This document shows, piece after piece, positions 53,110-64,000 of a DNA stretch of 64,000 nucleotides (its first letter is position 1; each line of letters starts with the position of its first letter). Both the position numbers and the translations under genes were made by a program. The notes beneath the pieces are model-generated. The model saw nothing but the letters and a program-made list of their open reading frames with translations, was not told the DNA's origin and made no database searches. This DNA is from Deroplatys truncata (Eukaryota > Arthropoda > Insecta > Mantodea > Mantidae): positions 216,171,290-216,235,289 of the forward strand of contig CM060990.1 of assembly GCA_030765065.1 (NCBI GenBank), written 5' to 3'.

Positions 53110-53121
53110 CTCCTGGGAGAT

Positions 53122-53421
53122 GATGATGTGGGGCTTAAGGGCGCGGAACTACTAAGGTTATTAGCGCCCTTACTATGTGTAAAATAGGAACGGTAAAAGC
53201 TAAAAAATTAAAAATCCACACACAAACAGCTTGGTCATAAACACTGAAAAACAAAACAGACCAATTATTAAGATCAACACACTAAAATCATGGTCAACAA
53301 GTGTATAAAACGTGTCAAGAACTGTAGAATGCGAAGGACACGAGCGCCAGATATCCACTGGGGAGGAGTGCCCCCATTAAAAGATAACGTAAAATCAAAC
53401 AACTAAAGGGCGCTCAGCGCA
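53122..53421 (-). other. 3' untranslated region of LINE copy 3
   Basis: About 300 bases, aligned over most of its length with 29831-30176 of copy 2, including the 'gggcgc...gcgccc' near-terminal hairpin. Confidence 0.65.
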
Positions 53422-56400
53422 TCAAATGCGACGGCTAAAACCAATGTCAGTGATAAAACGTAAAACACATTCTACAGCATGCGCGTCGTCTGCCAGATCG
53501 TTGGCTAGGCCAACAGGCAGACCAACACGAACGCGCAACGGAGCTAAAACTTGACACTCTGCTAAAATGTGACGCACCGTTAAGGGCGCATCACACCGCT
53601 CAGAGTGGTGCGGAGTCACCGCTGAGGAGGTATCTAGGCTAAAAAGACAATGTCCGATTCGTAGACGGGCTAAAAGTACCTCTTCCCGACGAGAAGAACG
53701 AGAAGAGGTACCCCAGACTAACGGAAGAGGTTTAACCTCCCGTAACTTGTTTCCCCTAAGAGCCGCCCACTCATCGCGCCAGGGCAAGAGGAGACGGTAA
53801 CGTAAAAGAGCATAAAAATCCGAGGAAGGAACAACACAGGTAAAACATCTGGGTCATAAAATGGCCGATTTGGCAGCGGCGTCGGCACACTTGTTGCCTG
53901 AGATGCCCACATGACCTGGAATCCACAGGAAGGAGACGCTGATGCCAGAGGCACCAAGCGAGTGGAGCAGGTCATGTATGCGCTGTACGAGAGGGTGGTA
54001 GCTGTACAGCGCGTTAATACCCTGAAGGGCACTCAGAGAGTCGGTACATACAACACAGCGCCGAAAGACGTGCCGTTGAATGTATAAAACACATTGATAT
54101 ATACTAAAAAGCTCGGCGGTATAAATCGAACATTGTTCAGGTAAATGAAAAGTAAAACTCTGTACACCAAAGACAAAGGCACATCCTACTCCAACATCAG
54201 TCTTAGACCCATCAGTATATATAAAATGACAGTCCCCGAACTGCGCCTGTAGTTCTAAAATGGCGGATCTAAGAACGGAAGCAGGGGTCGCATTTTTCGG
54301 CATCGACGTTAGCCCAAGGTTGCTGTGGGCCTCAGCGCGCGACCATGGAGGAAAACGCGTTTCCTCTCGTGTAAGGGCCGGCGCTGGCGTAACGTCCAAA
54401 TGCCGAAGTAGCAGCCGAAATCGAACCCCTGGAGGGAGCAGTGCAGAGGAGCTAATTAAATAGTGCCGATCAAGCGAATCCTCGTAAAATGTAGGGAAGG
54501 ACGGGTGGTCAGGCAAACTGGAGAGTCGACAGGCATAGCTGCACAAGAGCATCTCACGACTGAAAGACAGCGGAGGCTCTGCAGCTTAAGCATACAGGCT
54601 AAGAACAGGGCTGGTTGGAAAGGCCCCTGTAGCGACTCTTATGCCACGATGGTGAATGGCATTCAATCGACGTAACACCGATGGACGTGCCGACGAATAG
54701 ACAACGAAACCCGTAATCAAGCTTGGATCGGACCAAAGAGCGATACAGGCGAAGAAGGGCGGTCCGATCAGCTCCCCAGGAAGTGCCACTTAAAACACGT
54801 AAAAGATTAAGAGAACGGTCACACTTAGCTTTTAAAAAGGAAATGTGCGAGGTCCAACACAACTTCCTATCAAAAATCAACCCTAAAAATTTCATCTCGT
54901 CTGCAAACGGAAGCATGTCCGGCCCAAGATGGAGAGAGGGCGGAGGGAAATATTTCCGGCGCCAGAAGTTGATGCAGACGGATTTCCCGGCGGAGAAATT
55001 AAAGCCGTTGGCGTTACTCCAGAGGCGTAGAGACGGTCGATACAGCTCTGGAGACGGCGTTCGAGTAGACAGGTCCGCCGTGAACTGCAATAAATGGCAA
55101 AATCATCTACAAAAAGGGACGATGAAATGCCAGGCGGAATACAATCAACAATGGGGTTGATAGCAATCGCAAAAAGTGTGACACTGAGTACAGAGCCCTG
55201 CGGTACTCCGTTCTCTCGAATAAAACGACTGGATAAAAACGAGCCCACACGTACGCGAAAGAATTTTGGGAAGACGACCGCGTATATTCCATGCGTGAAG
55301 TGTACGTAAAATGCCGCCCCTCCAACAAATGTCATAAGCTTTCTCCAGGTCAAAAAATACAGCCACGGTTTGACACTTTCTCAGAAATCCATTCATAATA
55401 GGCGTCGACAGGGACACCAGATGGTCCACCGTAGAGCATTAGCGACGAAATCCGCACTGAGCGTTCGCTAGAAGTTTCTGAGACTCAAGCCACCATGTCA
55501 ACCGCCCGTTGATCATGCGCTCCATCACCTTGCAAATGCAACTGGTGAGGGAGATAGGGCAGTAGCTGGAAGGTAGTTGGCGATCCTTCCCAAGGGACAA
55601 TGGTGGCTTCGCGCCAAACAGAAGGAAAAAAGCCGTCTTGCCAAATACGGTTCTAGACCTGTAAGAGAAAGAGTTTACTGTCGGCTGAAATGTGCTTTAA
55701 CATTAGGACATGAATGCCGTCCGGGGCAGGAGCGGAGTGCCTAGAACAATGAAGAGCGTGCTCCAGATCCCTCATTGTGAAAAGTTCATTATAACTCATT
55801 ATTAGCAGACCGAAAATTAAAGGTGTCGGAATCAAGCCGGTCTTTGATAGAGCGAAAGCCGGCGGAATAATGGTCTGAACTGGAAACCGCCTCAAAGGCA
55901 GCACCCAGAGTGTTAGCGATGGCAGCCGGATGCACTATGGTGGCATTAGAAACCTGAAGGCCAAAAACAGTACAATGCGACACTTTACCTGAGAAGCGAC
56001 GAAGTTTATCCCAAACAACGGATTAAGGCGTAAAGCGATTAAAAGACTCGACAAAACGAGCCCAAGATGCCTTCTTGCTATCCTGAATAATGCGACGAGC
56101 CCTGGCGGCGATTTTTTAAAAGTCACCAAATTATCAAGTATAGGGTGACGGCGAAACACCCTAAGTACAGTTCTACGGGCACGAACGGCGTCCCGACAAT
56201 CCTCGTTCCACCATGGAACAGGCATTCGCCGAGGTTGAGAGGATGAACGGGGAATTGCGCGTTCGGCGGCAGAGAAAATCGTAGACGTAAGGCGCTGCAC
56301 TAGTTGGTTAATGTCGGCGAAGGGCTGATCGTAAAAATGCACGAGGCTGGAATACAAGCTCCAGTCGGCTTTTGCGAATATCCAGGTAGGTACTCTGGAA

Positions 56401-57066
56401 TGCTGTACGTGGTGTGACAGAAGAGAAACGATGCAGGGGTAATGGTCGCTGGAGTAGGTGTCAGCGACGATGTTCCACTGCAGACGACTAGCAAGCTGGA
56501 GTGAGCAAACGGCAAGGTCTAAATGAGAAAATGTACCAGAAGAATCTGAAAGAAACGTAGGCTCGCCTGTATTGAGAATAGAGAGATTGAACTGGTCAAA
56601 AATGTCGGAAAGAAGAGTTCCCCTCGCACAAGCCCTTGGCGAACCCCACAGTGGGTGATGGGCATTAAAATGTCCCAACAGAAGAAATGGTGTTGGGAGA
56701 GCGGACAGGAGAGCTCGAAGGTCCGCGAGAGCGAGGGGAGACGACGGAAGTGAATATAAAGAGCAAACAGAAAAGAAAAAACCGGGTAACTGCAATCTAA
56801 TGGCAACAGCTTGCAAGTCGGACGTAAGAGCGAGAGTTTGAAAATATACGTCGTTACGCACTAACATGACACCTCCATGAGCAGGAGCAACCTCCTCCGG
56901 TTCAAGATCGTAGCGAACCGGAGTGTACCCTCGGAGATCGAAAGGGTCGTGAGGGCGAAGCTTGGTCTCCTGCAAACACGACCATAGGTGAATGGGAACG
57001 CAATAAAAGTTGCAGTTCCGCCCTATGCGATTGTACACCATGTACATTCCAGGTCAGGATAGCCAT
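53422..57066 (-). pseudogene. LINE copy 3 ORF2: endonuclease, reverse transcriptase, RNase H (frameshifted)
   Basis: The start is the ATG at 57066. A two-base deletion near 56975 relative to copy 2 shifts the frame early in the endonuclease (LQETKLRPHDPFDLRGYTPV then continues). The endonuclease runs on with LLLGHFNAHHPLWGS (Asp of GDFN replaced by His) and YSSDHYPC. RT blocks are SAPAPDGIHVLML, FFDLEKAYDICWR, NGVPQGSVLSVTL and SSSLFVDDFAIYC; unlike copy 2 the metal-binding Asp pair is kept. RNase H is in a long open frame (54552-53854) with YTDGSKTDVGVG, TDSLSALQGI and IPGHVGISGNKCAD, also better kept than in copy 2. Frame breaks in the endonuclease and RT still inactivate it. Confidence 0.93.
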
Positions 57067-57086
57067 GAATAAAAGGGATAAACTGT

Positions 57087-58368
57087 CTATTTAGAAGGGC
57101 GACATAAAAGAATCTTTTGCTTAACCTTTGGGCTCGTGCTTTTTGTATGGAGTTGGTCAGACTCCATAGCTTCCTCGGAGAGAGGGCCCACGCGCTCAGT
57201 GCCAGAAACCGTTTCAAACGCCGTGAATCGGTTCTGGGTGGCGATGGGTGAGGGGTGCCGCTGAGCGCGGCTTGTCCCAGGAGCTTCCTGGGACAGCGAC
57301 CTCCGAGGAGGTGAACTTTTGTTACCGCGCGCACGCGGAGAGCCTTTCAAAAAATCTTCCTTACGAAGTTTCTGCTTGGGTTTCTTTTCAGCGGCTTGCG
57401 ACTTCATTGACTTTGGACCAGGTTTATAGGGCTTGGTAACTGTAGTTTTAATGGACGGCCGGATTGTAGTGGCGGTTAATCCAGGCATGGTCCAGGTCTT
57501 AGTTTCGGCATCTACTCGTGGTACTGGCGAGGCAACAACAGAACTAAATGTGCCAGATCGCAGGAGAGAAGGTTGGCGCGCATGGTAACACCTCCGGGCT
57601 TCAGCAAAGGAGAGTTTTTCCTTTACCCGGATCTCCTGGATCGCCTTCTCGTCCAAGTACCGCGGACAGTCGGCAAATGACGCAGAATGAGACCCTTTAC
57701 AATTAACGCAGACGGGGGCTGTTGAACAGGTACCTTCGTGTGAGGGCTGGCTACATGTTGCACAGATGTTAACGGCACTCTTACAGGAGACTTGCGTATG
57801 CCCAAAACGTTGGCAATTGAAACAACGCAGAGGTCTAGGTATATACGGCCTTACAGTAATACGCTCGTACCCTGCTGAAAGACTCGTGGGCAGATCGACG
57901 CCGTCGAAAGTGATAAACAGGGTACGAGTTGGTACCAAAATTCCGTCGCGTTTGGCCTGCACTCGATGAACAGCTGTCACCTTTTGATCAGAAAGATAGC
58001 CGACAAGTTCTTCGTCCAACATACCATCGAGGCAATGGGTGGTAATTACGCCTCGACAGGAATTCAAGGTACGGTGCTTCTCGACACGGATAGGATAACC
58101 GTGGAGAAGCGTGGCGCGCAACAAGGACGTACTTTGCTGTTCAGTTTTGGTTTGAACCAACAAGGAACCAATTCGAAGACGAGTGCAGGACTGAACCGCA
58201 CCTGCAATAGCGTCAATGCCCTTCTGAATAATGAAAGGGTTCACCTTCTCAAAACTTTGTCCTTCTTCTGTTCGTGAAATGATCAAGTAACAACCAGATG
58301 TCGGCGGTGCTACTTCCGTTACAGACTTTTCGGCGCTTGTTGTTAGTAATGGAGAAAGGGTGCTCCAT
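57087..58368 (-). pseudogene. LINE copy 3 ORF1: zinc-knuckle gag-like protein (one shift near the start)
   Basis: A 399-codon frame (58286-57087) covers almost all of ORF1; the native ATG is at 58368 and a small indel near 58320 separates the first codons. Blocks are KVNPFIIQKGIDAIAGAVQS, YPIRVEKHRTLNSCRGVI and three intact knuckles: CFNCQRFGHTQVSC, CATCSQPSHEGTC and CVNCKGSHSASFADC. The KAIQEIRVKEKLSFAEAR helix and a basic Ser/Pro-rich tail follow. This is the best-preserved ORF1 in the window. The stop lies 20 bases upstream of the ORF2 start, as in copy 2. Confidence 0.92.
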
Positions 58369-58995
58369 AGCGAAATAAATCCTCCACCATTGCAACCGTC
58401 TCCGACCTCGGGCTCTGACTTCCCGGGCGTTACCCCGGCTTGGGTGAGTGGCCTATCTATACCTAGCTCACCTCAGGGTCACACCTCCCAGAACATAGAC
58501 AGAGAGACCCAATCGCCGTCGGAAGTCAGCAGCTCATGCAATGGCCCCCCGCGGGACTGCAGTTGAACACAAACCCTACATGACGACCCCGGGTGGTGGG
58601 GATAACGCCATTACCCACTCACCCAGCTGCGCACCGAGTGCGGGGGTATCCGTCAGGCTGTGTCCACGGAGGATTAAAATAAAAGGTTAAAAGAAACTAA
58701 AAGTGTGTGGGCGTTTCTCACTCAAGGTAGGCCGGCGAAGAAGTAAAAGAGACGTGTAAATGAATGGGCGTGGGGCGAAATGTGCAGAAATAGAAGAGAA
58801 GAAAGAAACGATGGTGGTGAGGTGCGGTATGAATGTAATGCAAAGAACGCAGGAGAGCCTACCTTGTGTCCCCCGGTCACGACAAGAACCCACCTCGACC
58901 GGATGGGGATGAGGGGATGAATGTGGCGATGATTGCCTCGGGAACCCCCGGGTGCGCCAAAAACCCGTACTCACATAAGGTGAGCCCCTGAGGGG
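58369..58995 (-). other. 5' leader of LINE copy 3
   Basis: About 630 bases, closely similar to 35143-35777. No gene supported; probably the promoter region of the element. Confidence 0.6.
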
Positions 58996-59007
58996 CTCCT
59001 GGGAGAT

Positions 59008-60170
59008 ACAGCGCAGAGATGCTCGGGGTAGCATGGAACCTTCCAGCATGGTACTCTCACGCCGTAGCCTAGCAGCAGTGGCCCTCGATCCAGCAGAAGT
59101 GGCCCTCAACACTGAGGGCCACCCGGATCTTCACCGCCAAGGGACCGTCGCCGCTTGTCCGGCTGGAGATTGCACACCCTAGCGACTACGAAGCGGCCTC
59201 AAGGACGGGCCTGAATTTGTTAGGGCGTCGAGGCCATGCGAGTGGATCGTCAGGTACCTTGCCGCTGATGTACCTTAGAGCACGAAGCGTCAACCTGCGC
59301 AGCTGAGCCTAGGTGGCACTAATGTGGCACCTGCTGATTCACTGTCGTTTGCACGGCTCACCCACTGAGGAATCGCCGCCACTGTGCCACCATTTCAGGG
59401 GCCAGGCATCGTACCCTCTGTACCCGCGCAATCGCCGCCAGTCTACAATGCTCTCAGTGAGGACACAACCAGCATCAGCTCCAGTTCCAACCCCCACGGC
59501 GACGCACCTGGATAAATCACCAGCACCCGCGACCGGAGCGGGGACATGGGTCGCCAATCAGGACCTCCATGTGGTCTTGCGGAGTTACTGCACTTTGGTG
59601 CCCCTTTAGTCGCCTAGAAGAGACAATCACCACCATGATTACAGAGAAACGTCAGGACCTGCAAGCGACACTCACCGCCTACAACCTTCCGTCAGGTGAG
59701 CGCCACCTCTGAGCTGTCAGCACGGCTGGACAGTGTCACCACCCGCCTGCAGGAACTGGAAGACGACTCTTGACCTCATTAGACCATAAAAGATCACAGC
59801 TCAACAGAATCAGTCTACCTCTCGATGAGAGGCTCCTAGTTCTACGTCGAGGACTTCAAAGCCAGAATTCCTCTCTAACAACGTCTTTGGACCGAAACAC
59901 GTCTCCTGAGTCACCATTTAACCTCCCTCAACCTTATTCTCACCTTCAGAACTCTAGGTTGTAATTAGGGCAATTTGTCATGGCTGTAGCCTAGGACATT
60001 ATCTTCACCCGCTCCCGCCCATTGGGTGGCACCAAATCAACTTTCATTCGATTAACGCCGATGCTACGCTGGACCTTGCCACTCTCACTTCTGATTTCCT
60101 TTCTTTTCCTTTTTCACATTTCCTTCCGGTGGAAGGATTTTTAGTTGGTATAGCCACTCAGGCGAGTCCC
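59008..60170 (+). other. GC-rich coding-like sequence interrupted by LINE copy 3 (right part)
   Basis: Continuation of 52900-53109. Short coding-like blocks appear, for example TMITEKRQDLQATLTAYNLP near 59635 followed in another frame by SELSARLDSVTTRLQELEDD near 59710-59770. Together these look like a coiled coil of a gag-type protein. Frames are broken. From about 59990 the sequence becomes C/T-rich and non-coding. Identity is unknown; a retroelement ORF1 is the best guess. Confidence 0.4.
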
Positions 60171-60551
60171 ACGGTATGTGAGAAGCATTTTCCCTCCACT
60201 TGGAAAAGAATGGGATCTTAATTGTTACTTTGCCTCCAACCGAATGGATCAGTTGCTCTTAGGAGATCAGCTTTCGATAGCACAAAGAACTTTCCAAGGT
60301 AAAAATATTCAACCATCCATCTCTCAACTCAGGTTATTCACACATTTACGTTTTTTTGTTCTAGTAATTAATAATTACGTATATTCCTTTTTATCCATAA
60401 TACACAAATGTATTTCAGCAATAGATTAAGCATCATAAATGCAAACACACTAATGTTCTATACAGAATAATCCATTTCATTTTATCTTTATGTTGTAGTC
60501 TCTATCCTCCTATTTCCTTACTTATTAATAACGCATCGTAATGCTCATGTT

Positions 60552-60594
60552 TATATTTCCATTGTTTTCCATAATGGAAAACAATGGAAATATA
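60552..60594. repeat. Perfect 43-base palindrome
   Basis: Arms 60552-60572 and 60574-60594 are exact reverse complements over 21 bases around a single central A. The sequence alternates 'ccattg' and 'tttcc' words. It could form a cruciform, or be the fused ends of a small element. Confidence 0.95.
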
Positions 60595-61067
60595 CGGAAA
60601 ACGGATTAATAATTTTAAATGTAAACGTTCCGATTTTGTGTATTAAATATTGTACATAGATTCTGAAAACTAAAAATCATACTTATACCGCTTAACTCAT
60701 TTTGTTTTACTTTGTTCTTTATCTTACAGAGTCTTAACCTTTATTGCCCCTCATATTAACAAAAATATATTATATTGCTAGATCTATACTATGTGATAGT
60801 ATCTACTTGTCAGATAATCACGGAGAATTCTAATATGGGATTTGTTACATTTGGAGGTATAAGCTCATTAATTATTCCTATCTATATTGTAGTAAGTGTG
60901 AGAAAGTTTTCCTGGGGGATTATCAAAAGAAGTGACATGAAATATGTGTACAGGATTTTTTCGTGTGTAAACATTGTAGTAATTTTTACGGTAACAAGTA
61001 TCACAGAGTTGTGTATGGAAACCTTTGTGATAAAATTAGGGCCAACAAGATAGTCATTGCTAATGAC

Positions 61068-61095
61068 TGATGATGATGATGATGATGATGATGAT
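61068..61095. repeat. (GAT)n microsatellite
   Basis: About nine TGA/GAT trinucleotides. The same trinucleotide is the 3' tail of the LINEs here, but no LINE sequence adjoins this one. Confidence 0.9.
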
Positions 61096-63830
61096 ATCCA
61101 GAATATGAAACGTCCTTTCCTGGACGTTGAAATCACATTTCATGCAGTGTTCTACATGTCTGGATTTTAAGTCATATTTCCAACAAGGGGAGCAATGCAT
61201 AATTCATGCTATACAAAAAAGTGCTCATAAATAAAAACGTTAAAGTTAACATTATGACTTTATGTAGATACGTGAATGCTGTTGCAGATGTCACTGATAA
61301 CACCTTCAAAACACACAACCAAGCAGTGTTTCTAAAACAGATATCAAATATAATGATAAAAAAGGTTATGAATCTTATTTCAGATATGCAGGAGTGGCAG
61401 CCAAAAGGGAGGAACCGGGCATTACTAGCTGTTGACGGCATTAGGCTGAAGGTCAATAAATACTTCGCAGAATTTATGTTCCACTAACTCCATCTGTGGG
61501 GCTAAGGAAGCATGTATAAATTTTTACAAACTCAAAGGTGAGAAACGCTTTGTGTATTATCCACGCAAAAACCATTCAAAACTATCCACAACGTGTCAGG
61601 AAACAAAAGATATTTGAAAAAATGTACGACCTCTCATATCGCATTTCCTACTTCGCTTACAGATATTCCAAGATTTGAAAAAGCTATAACTGAACAATAA
61701 AGGTATTTTGACTTTCCTACAATAAGCTACTCGTATGGGAAAGAATCCACAAGACAGAACTGAAATGTAAGAATATGATCATGCTAAGTGGAAAATGTCC
61801 TGGAAGACTACATAATAAGTGTAACATAGCATGCAAAACTCCTCATTATCAGGGCTATTTTGACTTCGTTGTTAAAGAGGGCGACAACAATTATTGAAGC
61901 TGAAAGAATAGCTCTTAACAAAAATAACGCTATTTGGAATTCTGTAACTTGTTTGATATCGCGATTATTTTCTAGTGGTTTGCTAGCCAACTAGAGTGAC
62001 TAATCGAAAACTCTTGCGCTGTGATAGCGTTTTGTTTTACCACTGCCACCAGTACCAGAATACCGACTACCGAGTGCTTTTGATGCTTTTCCTTGCCGAG
62101 ATGGAGATAAAGCGTGCTGCGAAAACGTCACGCGAAAAATAGGAAATATATGTAGATTTTTAAAATGCCAACCCATTGTTTAAAATAACAATACTTAAAC
62201 CTTCTTATGGCACCAAAGAATTATATTTTTATGGGAATAACTTAGGCCTGTGGCAGTAGCTCGGCAAAATGAATATAATTTTAGGTTTAGGGTAAACGGA
62301 CATAAGAAATGCAACTGCAGCTTCATGTTGTTTTGACGCAAATTTCATTAATTCGTATGAATTTGCAATAATTGCTTAATTTTCTTTATGGTTTTTGGCT
62401 TTCAATTATACTTTTTAAAGGTACCAGTTGTCACCTAGATTTGATTTGGCATTCTTCAGCTTTAGTTCAATTCTGTGGAAATGTTCTTGCATCCTAACAA
62501 TCTTTGGATGAAAATCATAATTGGTGTCTGATAGTATCCATATTATTTTAGTATTCGATAAGAGGAAGATCGTAGTGAAAAGCAGTTCCACTAGTTGTGT
62601 TATCTTGGGGAATGTTGCAATTACAAGTATTTTCTTTCGAAATAATTTTTCATACGCAAATGTATTAAGTATAAATTATCAATTTATGAGCCAAGTGACT
62701 GCCTTATGTTCTTCCTCTTTCAGCTACATCAGTATAAACTCAATGTTCTATTGAATTCTATATATAGCTTTCTGCTAGCCACTTGTTTTAGCAGATTGGA
62801 AATTATCTCAAAATGATTCTGGGAACGAAAACGTATCGCTGTGATATCCTACAGCTCTCAGTAGTGCTCAGTTTCTAATTTAACCTAAAAATAAGGCAAA
62901 TGCATCCGTGAACCACGCAAATCATCACAACATGAATCATTATCTGAACAAAAAATTCTTCAACCAATAACTGTTACGTTTTCTTACAATATGAAATTAC
63001 AAATTTACTTTGCTATTAAAAGTCGTCTCTTATAAGATATGTTGGGAGCATCATTTAACAATGTTATCGCAAGAAATGCTGCTTACAAGTGTAACCCGTA
63101 ACATTTATATTTTACGCTACAACGAATAGATATTTGATAATTAAAATTTTTAATTTCTATCATTTTTTCCTCTTACAGCAGATTAAAACGTCTATACGAA
63201 TCTATTGTGCAACAAACACGTTAGCAAGAGGATTTCGGGGTTTGTTGCGTTCAACAACCAAATCTTTATTCTTAACAAAACGTTACAGAATGGCCTTGTA
63301 TATACCAGTCTTCATGCATAATCTGAGTGTGTAAGACTCACATATTAGTAATACGCCAGGTTGCCCAAGTGAGCGAGTAGATGTAATTGAAAGCTGCACA
63401 TCATTCTCGAAGCATTCATCGAGCACTACAATTCCGTTAATCATGCTGATGGAAACCTTACGTTAAATTTAAAACTTTTCAAAAGCATATGTGGCGCTTA
63501 GATGCAAACCCTAGCATTTCCACTTTTGACAGAAAATGAGGTTTTGACATTATGTGCATTCTCCATGTACAAAGCTGGCGATAATTTGCTAAGATATATA
63601 CATCAAAATATCTCGCTGTTACAACGGAAGGAAAAACGTACTGAGAATTAAAAATTCCGACATTTTCTCGTGGCTGTGAGATTCATATCTCGAGAGTTCC
63701 TTGCAGCCAATCAACGCCCTCAGAAGTGATAATGCGATGATCACGTAAGCAAGCAGTTAGCGCGCCAAAGAATGCCTCAATGTAAGTAGTTTATTGTTCG
63801 AATGGGCTCCTACATTGTGTTTTGTATTAG

Positions 63831-63931
63831 GAAAACCAACAGTGATGGAAAATGCTATTGTCCCGGTATGCAAGGACGAGGGAGGAAGAAAGTCCGAAAG
63901 CCAGAAAACTGGAAGCAATTTAGAGAAAAAA
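63831..63931 (+). CDS. Probable exon of a KPENWK-type protein
   Basis: A 101-base block sits between a good acceptor ('tgttttgtattag' at 63818-63830) and a donor (GTGAGA from 63932). In one frame it reads KTNSDGKCYCPGMQGRGRKK followed by VRKPENWKQF. A basic stretch followed by KPENWK or a close variant is a motif I have seen as a shared exon in many uncharacterised arthropod proteins. A GTAAGT donor-like site at 63782 just upstream would leave a 49-base intron with compatible phase. The gene would continue beyond the right edge of the window. Function is unknown. Confidence 0.4.
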
Positions 63932-64000
63932 GTGAGATATAATTTCATTACTACATATTATAATTAACAAAAGGGGTATTACTGCAATCCGAAAATTAAT

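Larger units (their letters stand above)
53122..58995 (-). mobile_element. LINE copy 3, full-length ends with target-site duplication
   Basis: A 5.87 kb minus-strand LINE of the same subfamily as copy 2, flanked by 'ctcctgggagat' at 53110-53121 and 58996-59007. The 3' end is a 'gatgatgat' trinucleotide run and the 5' end matches copy 2. Contents: leader, ORF1, ORF2 with endonuclease, reverse transcriptase and RNase H, and 3' untranslated region. A segment of the RT coding region near 55255 is deleted relative to copy 2. Insertion disrupted a GC-rich sequence of unknown identity. Confidence 0.94.
60171..63780. other. AT-rich interval without confident genes
   Basis: About 3.6 kb. Contains a perfect palindrome (60552-60594) and a (GAT)n run (61068-61095). 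A 93-codon plus-strand frame at 61206-61487 (with a QAVFLKQISNIMIKKVMNLI block) has a fairly protein-like composition but I do not recognise it. Remaining open frames are short and typical of chance in AT-rich DNA. Confidence 0.45.

Overview
The window is AT-rich eukaryotic intergenic DNA, almost certainly from an arthropod and most likely an insect with a repeat-laden genome. The evidence is the mix of mobile elements: Tc1, mariner, PIF/Harbinger, hAT, MULE-like and DUF4817-type transposases, LINEs with APE endonuclease and RNase H, tRNA-derived SINEs, and a decayed Maverick/Polinton (adintovirus-like) element. There are no prokaryotic operons, no CRISPR array and no rRNA. Nearly every recognisable coding region is a broken mobile-element gene. 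The best candidate for an ordinary gene is a small three-exon gene on the minus strand at 37189-37790.

Layout. 1-3354: 5' part of a LINE (minus strand) that runs off the window. 3355-18490: two copies of a ~0.72 kb inverted repeat (3375-4105 and 17775-18485) enclosing a decayed protein-primed-type DNA polymerase B gene. This gene is preceded by exon-like tandem repeats and interrupted by a Harbinger (7378-9249), a mariner (9350-10675), a MULE remnant (about 10990-11590) and two Tc1-like elements (12987-14426 and 14867-16082). 18490-27330: the other half of a Polinton/adintovirus gene set. On the minus strand are the integrase, a DUF8207-like protein, a coiled-coil fibre-like protein and the packaging ATPase. 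On the plus strand are a phospholipase-A2/core-like protein, an adenain-type protease, a minor capsid (penton-like) protein, a small basic ORF and the 5' end of the major capsid gene. 27495-29492: hAT element with introns. 29831-35777: nearly full-length LINE with target-site duplication. 35789-47000: mostly non-coding, with the three-exon gene, SINEs, a GT-rich tract, tandem repeats, a remnant of a widespread arthropod gene family and a second copy of the Tc1 element. 47700-51900: two decayed plus-strand LINEs. 53122-58995: second nearly full-length copy of the 29.8 kb LINE, with its own target-site duplication, inserted in a GC-rich sequence of unclear identity. 60000-64000: AT-rich, little coding signal, and a probable exon at the right edge.

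How it fits together. The virus-like genes cover replication (PolB), integration (integrase), virion maturation (protease), packaging (ATPase) and virion structure (capsid proteins), so this is the fossil of one or two Polinton/adintovirus insertions. All are broken by stops, frameshifts, deletions or nested transposons. Nesting gives a relative chronology: the Polinton is oldest; Harbinger, mariner, Tc1, DUF4817-type and SINE insertions came later; the two intact-ended LINEs are among the youngest events.
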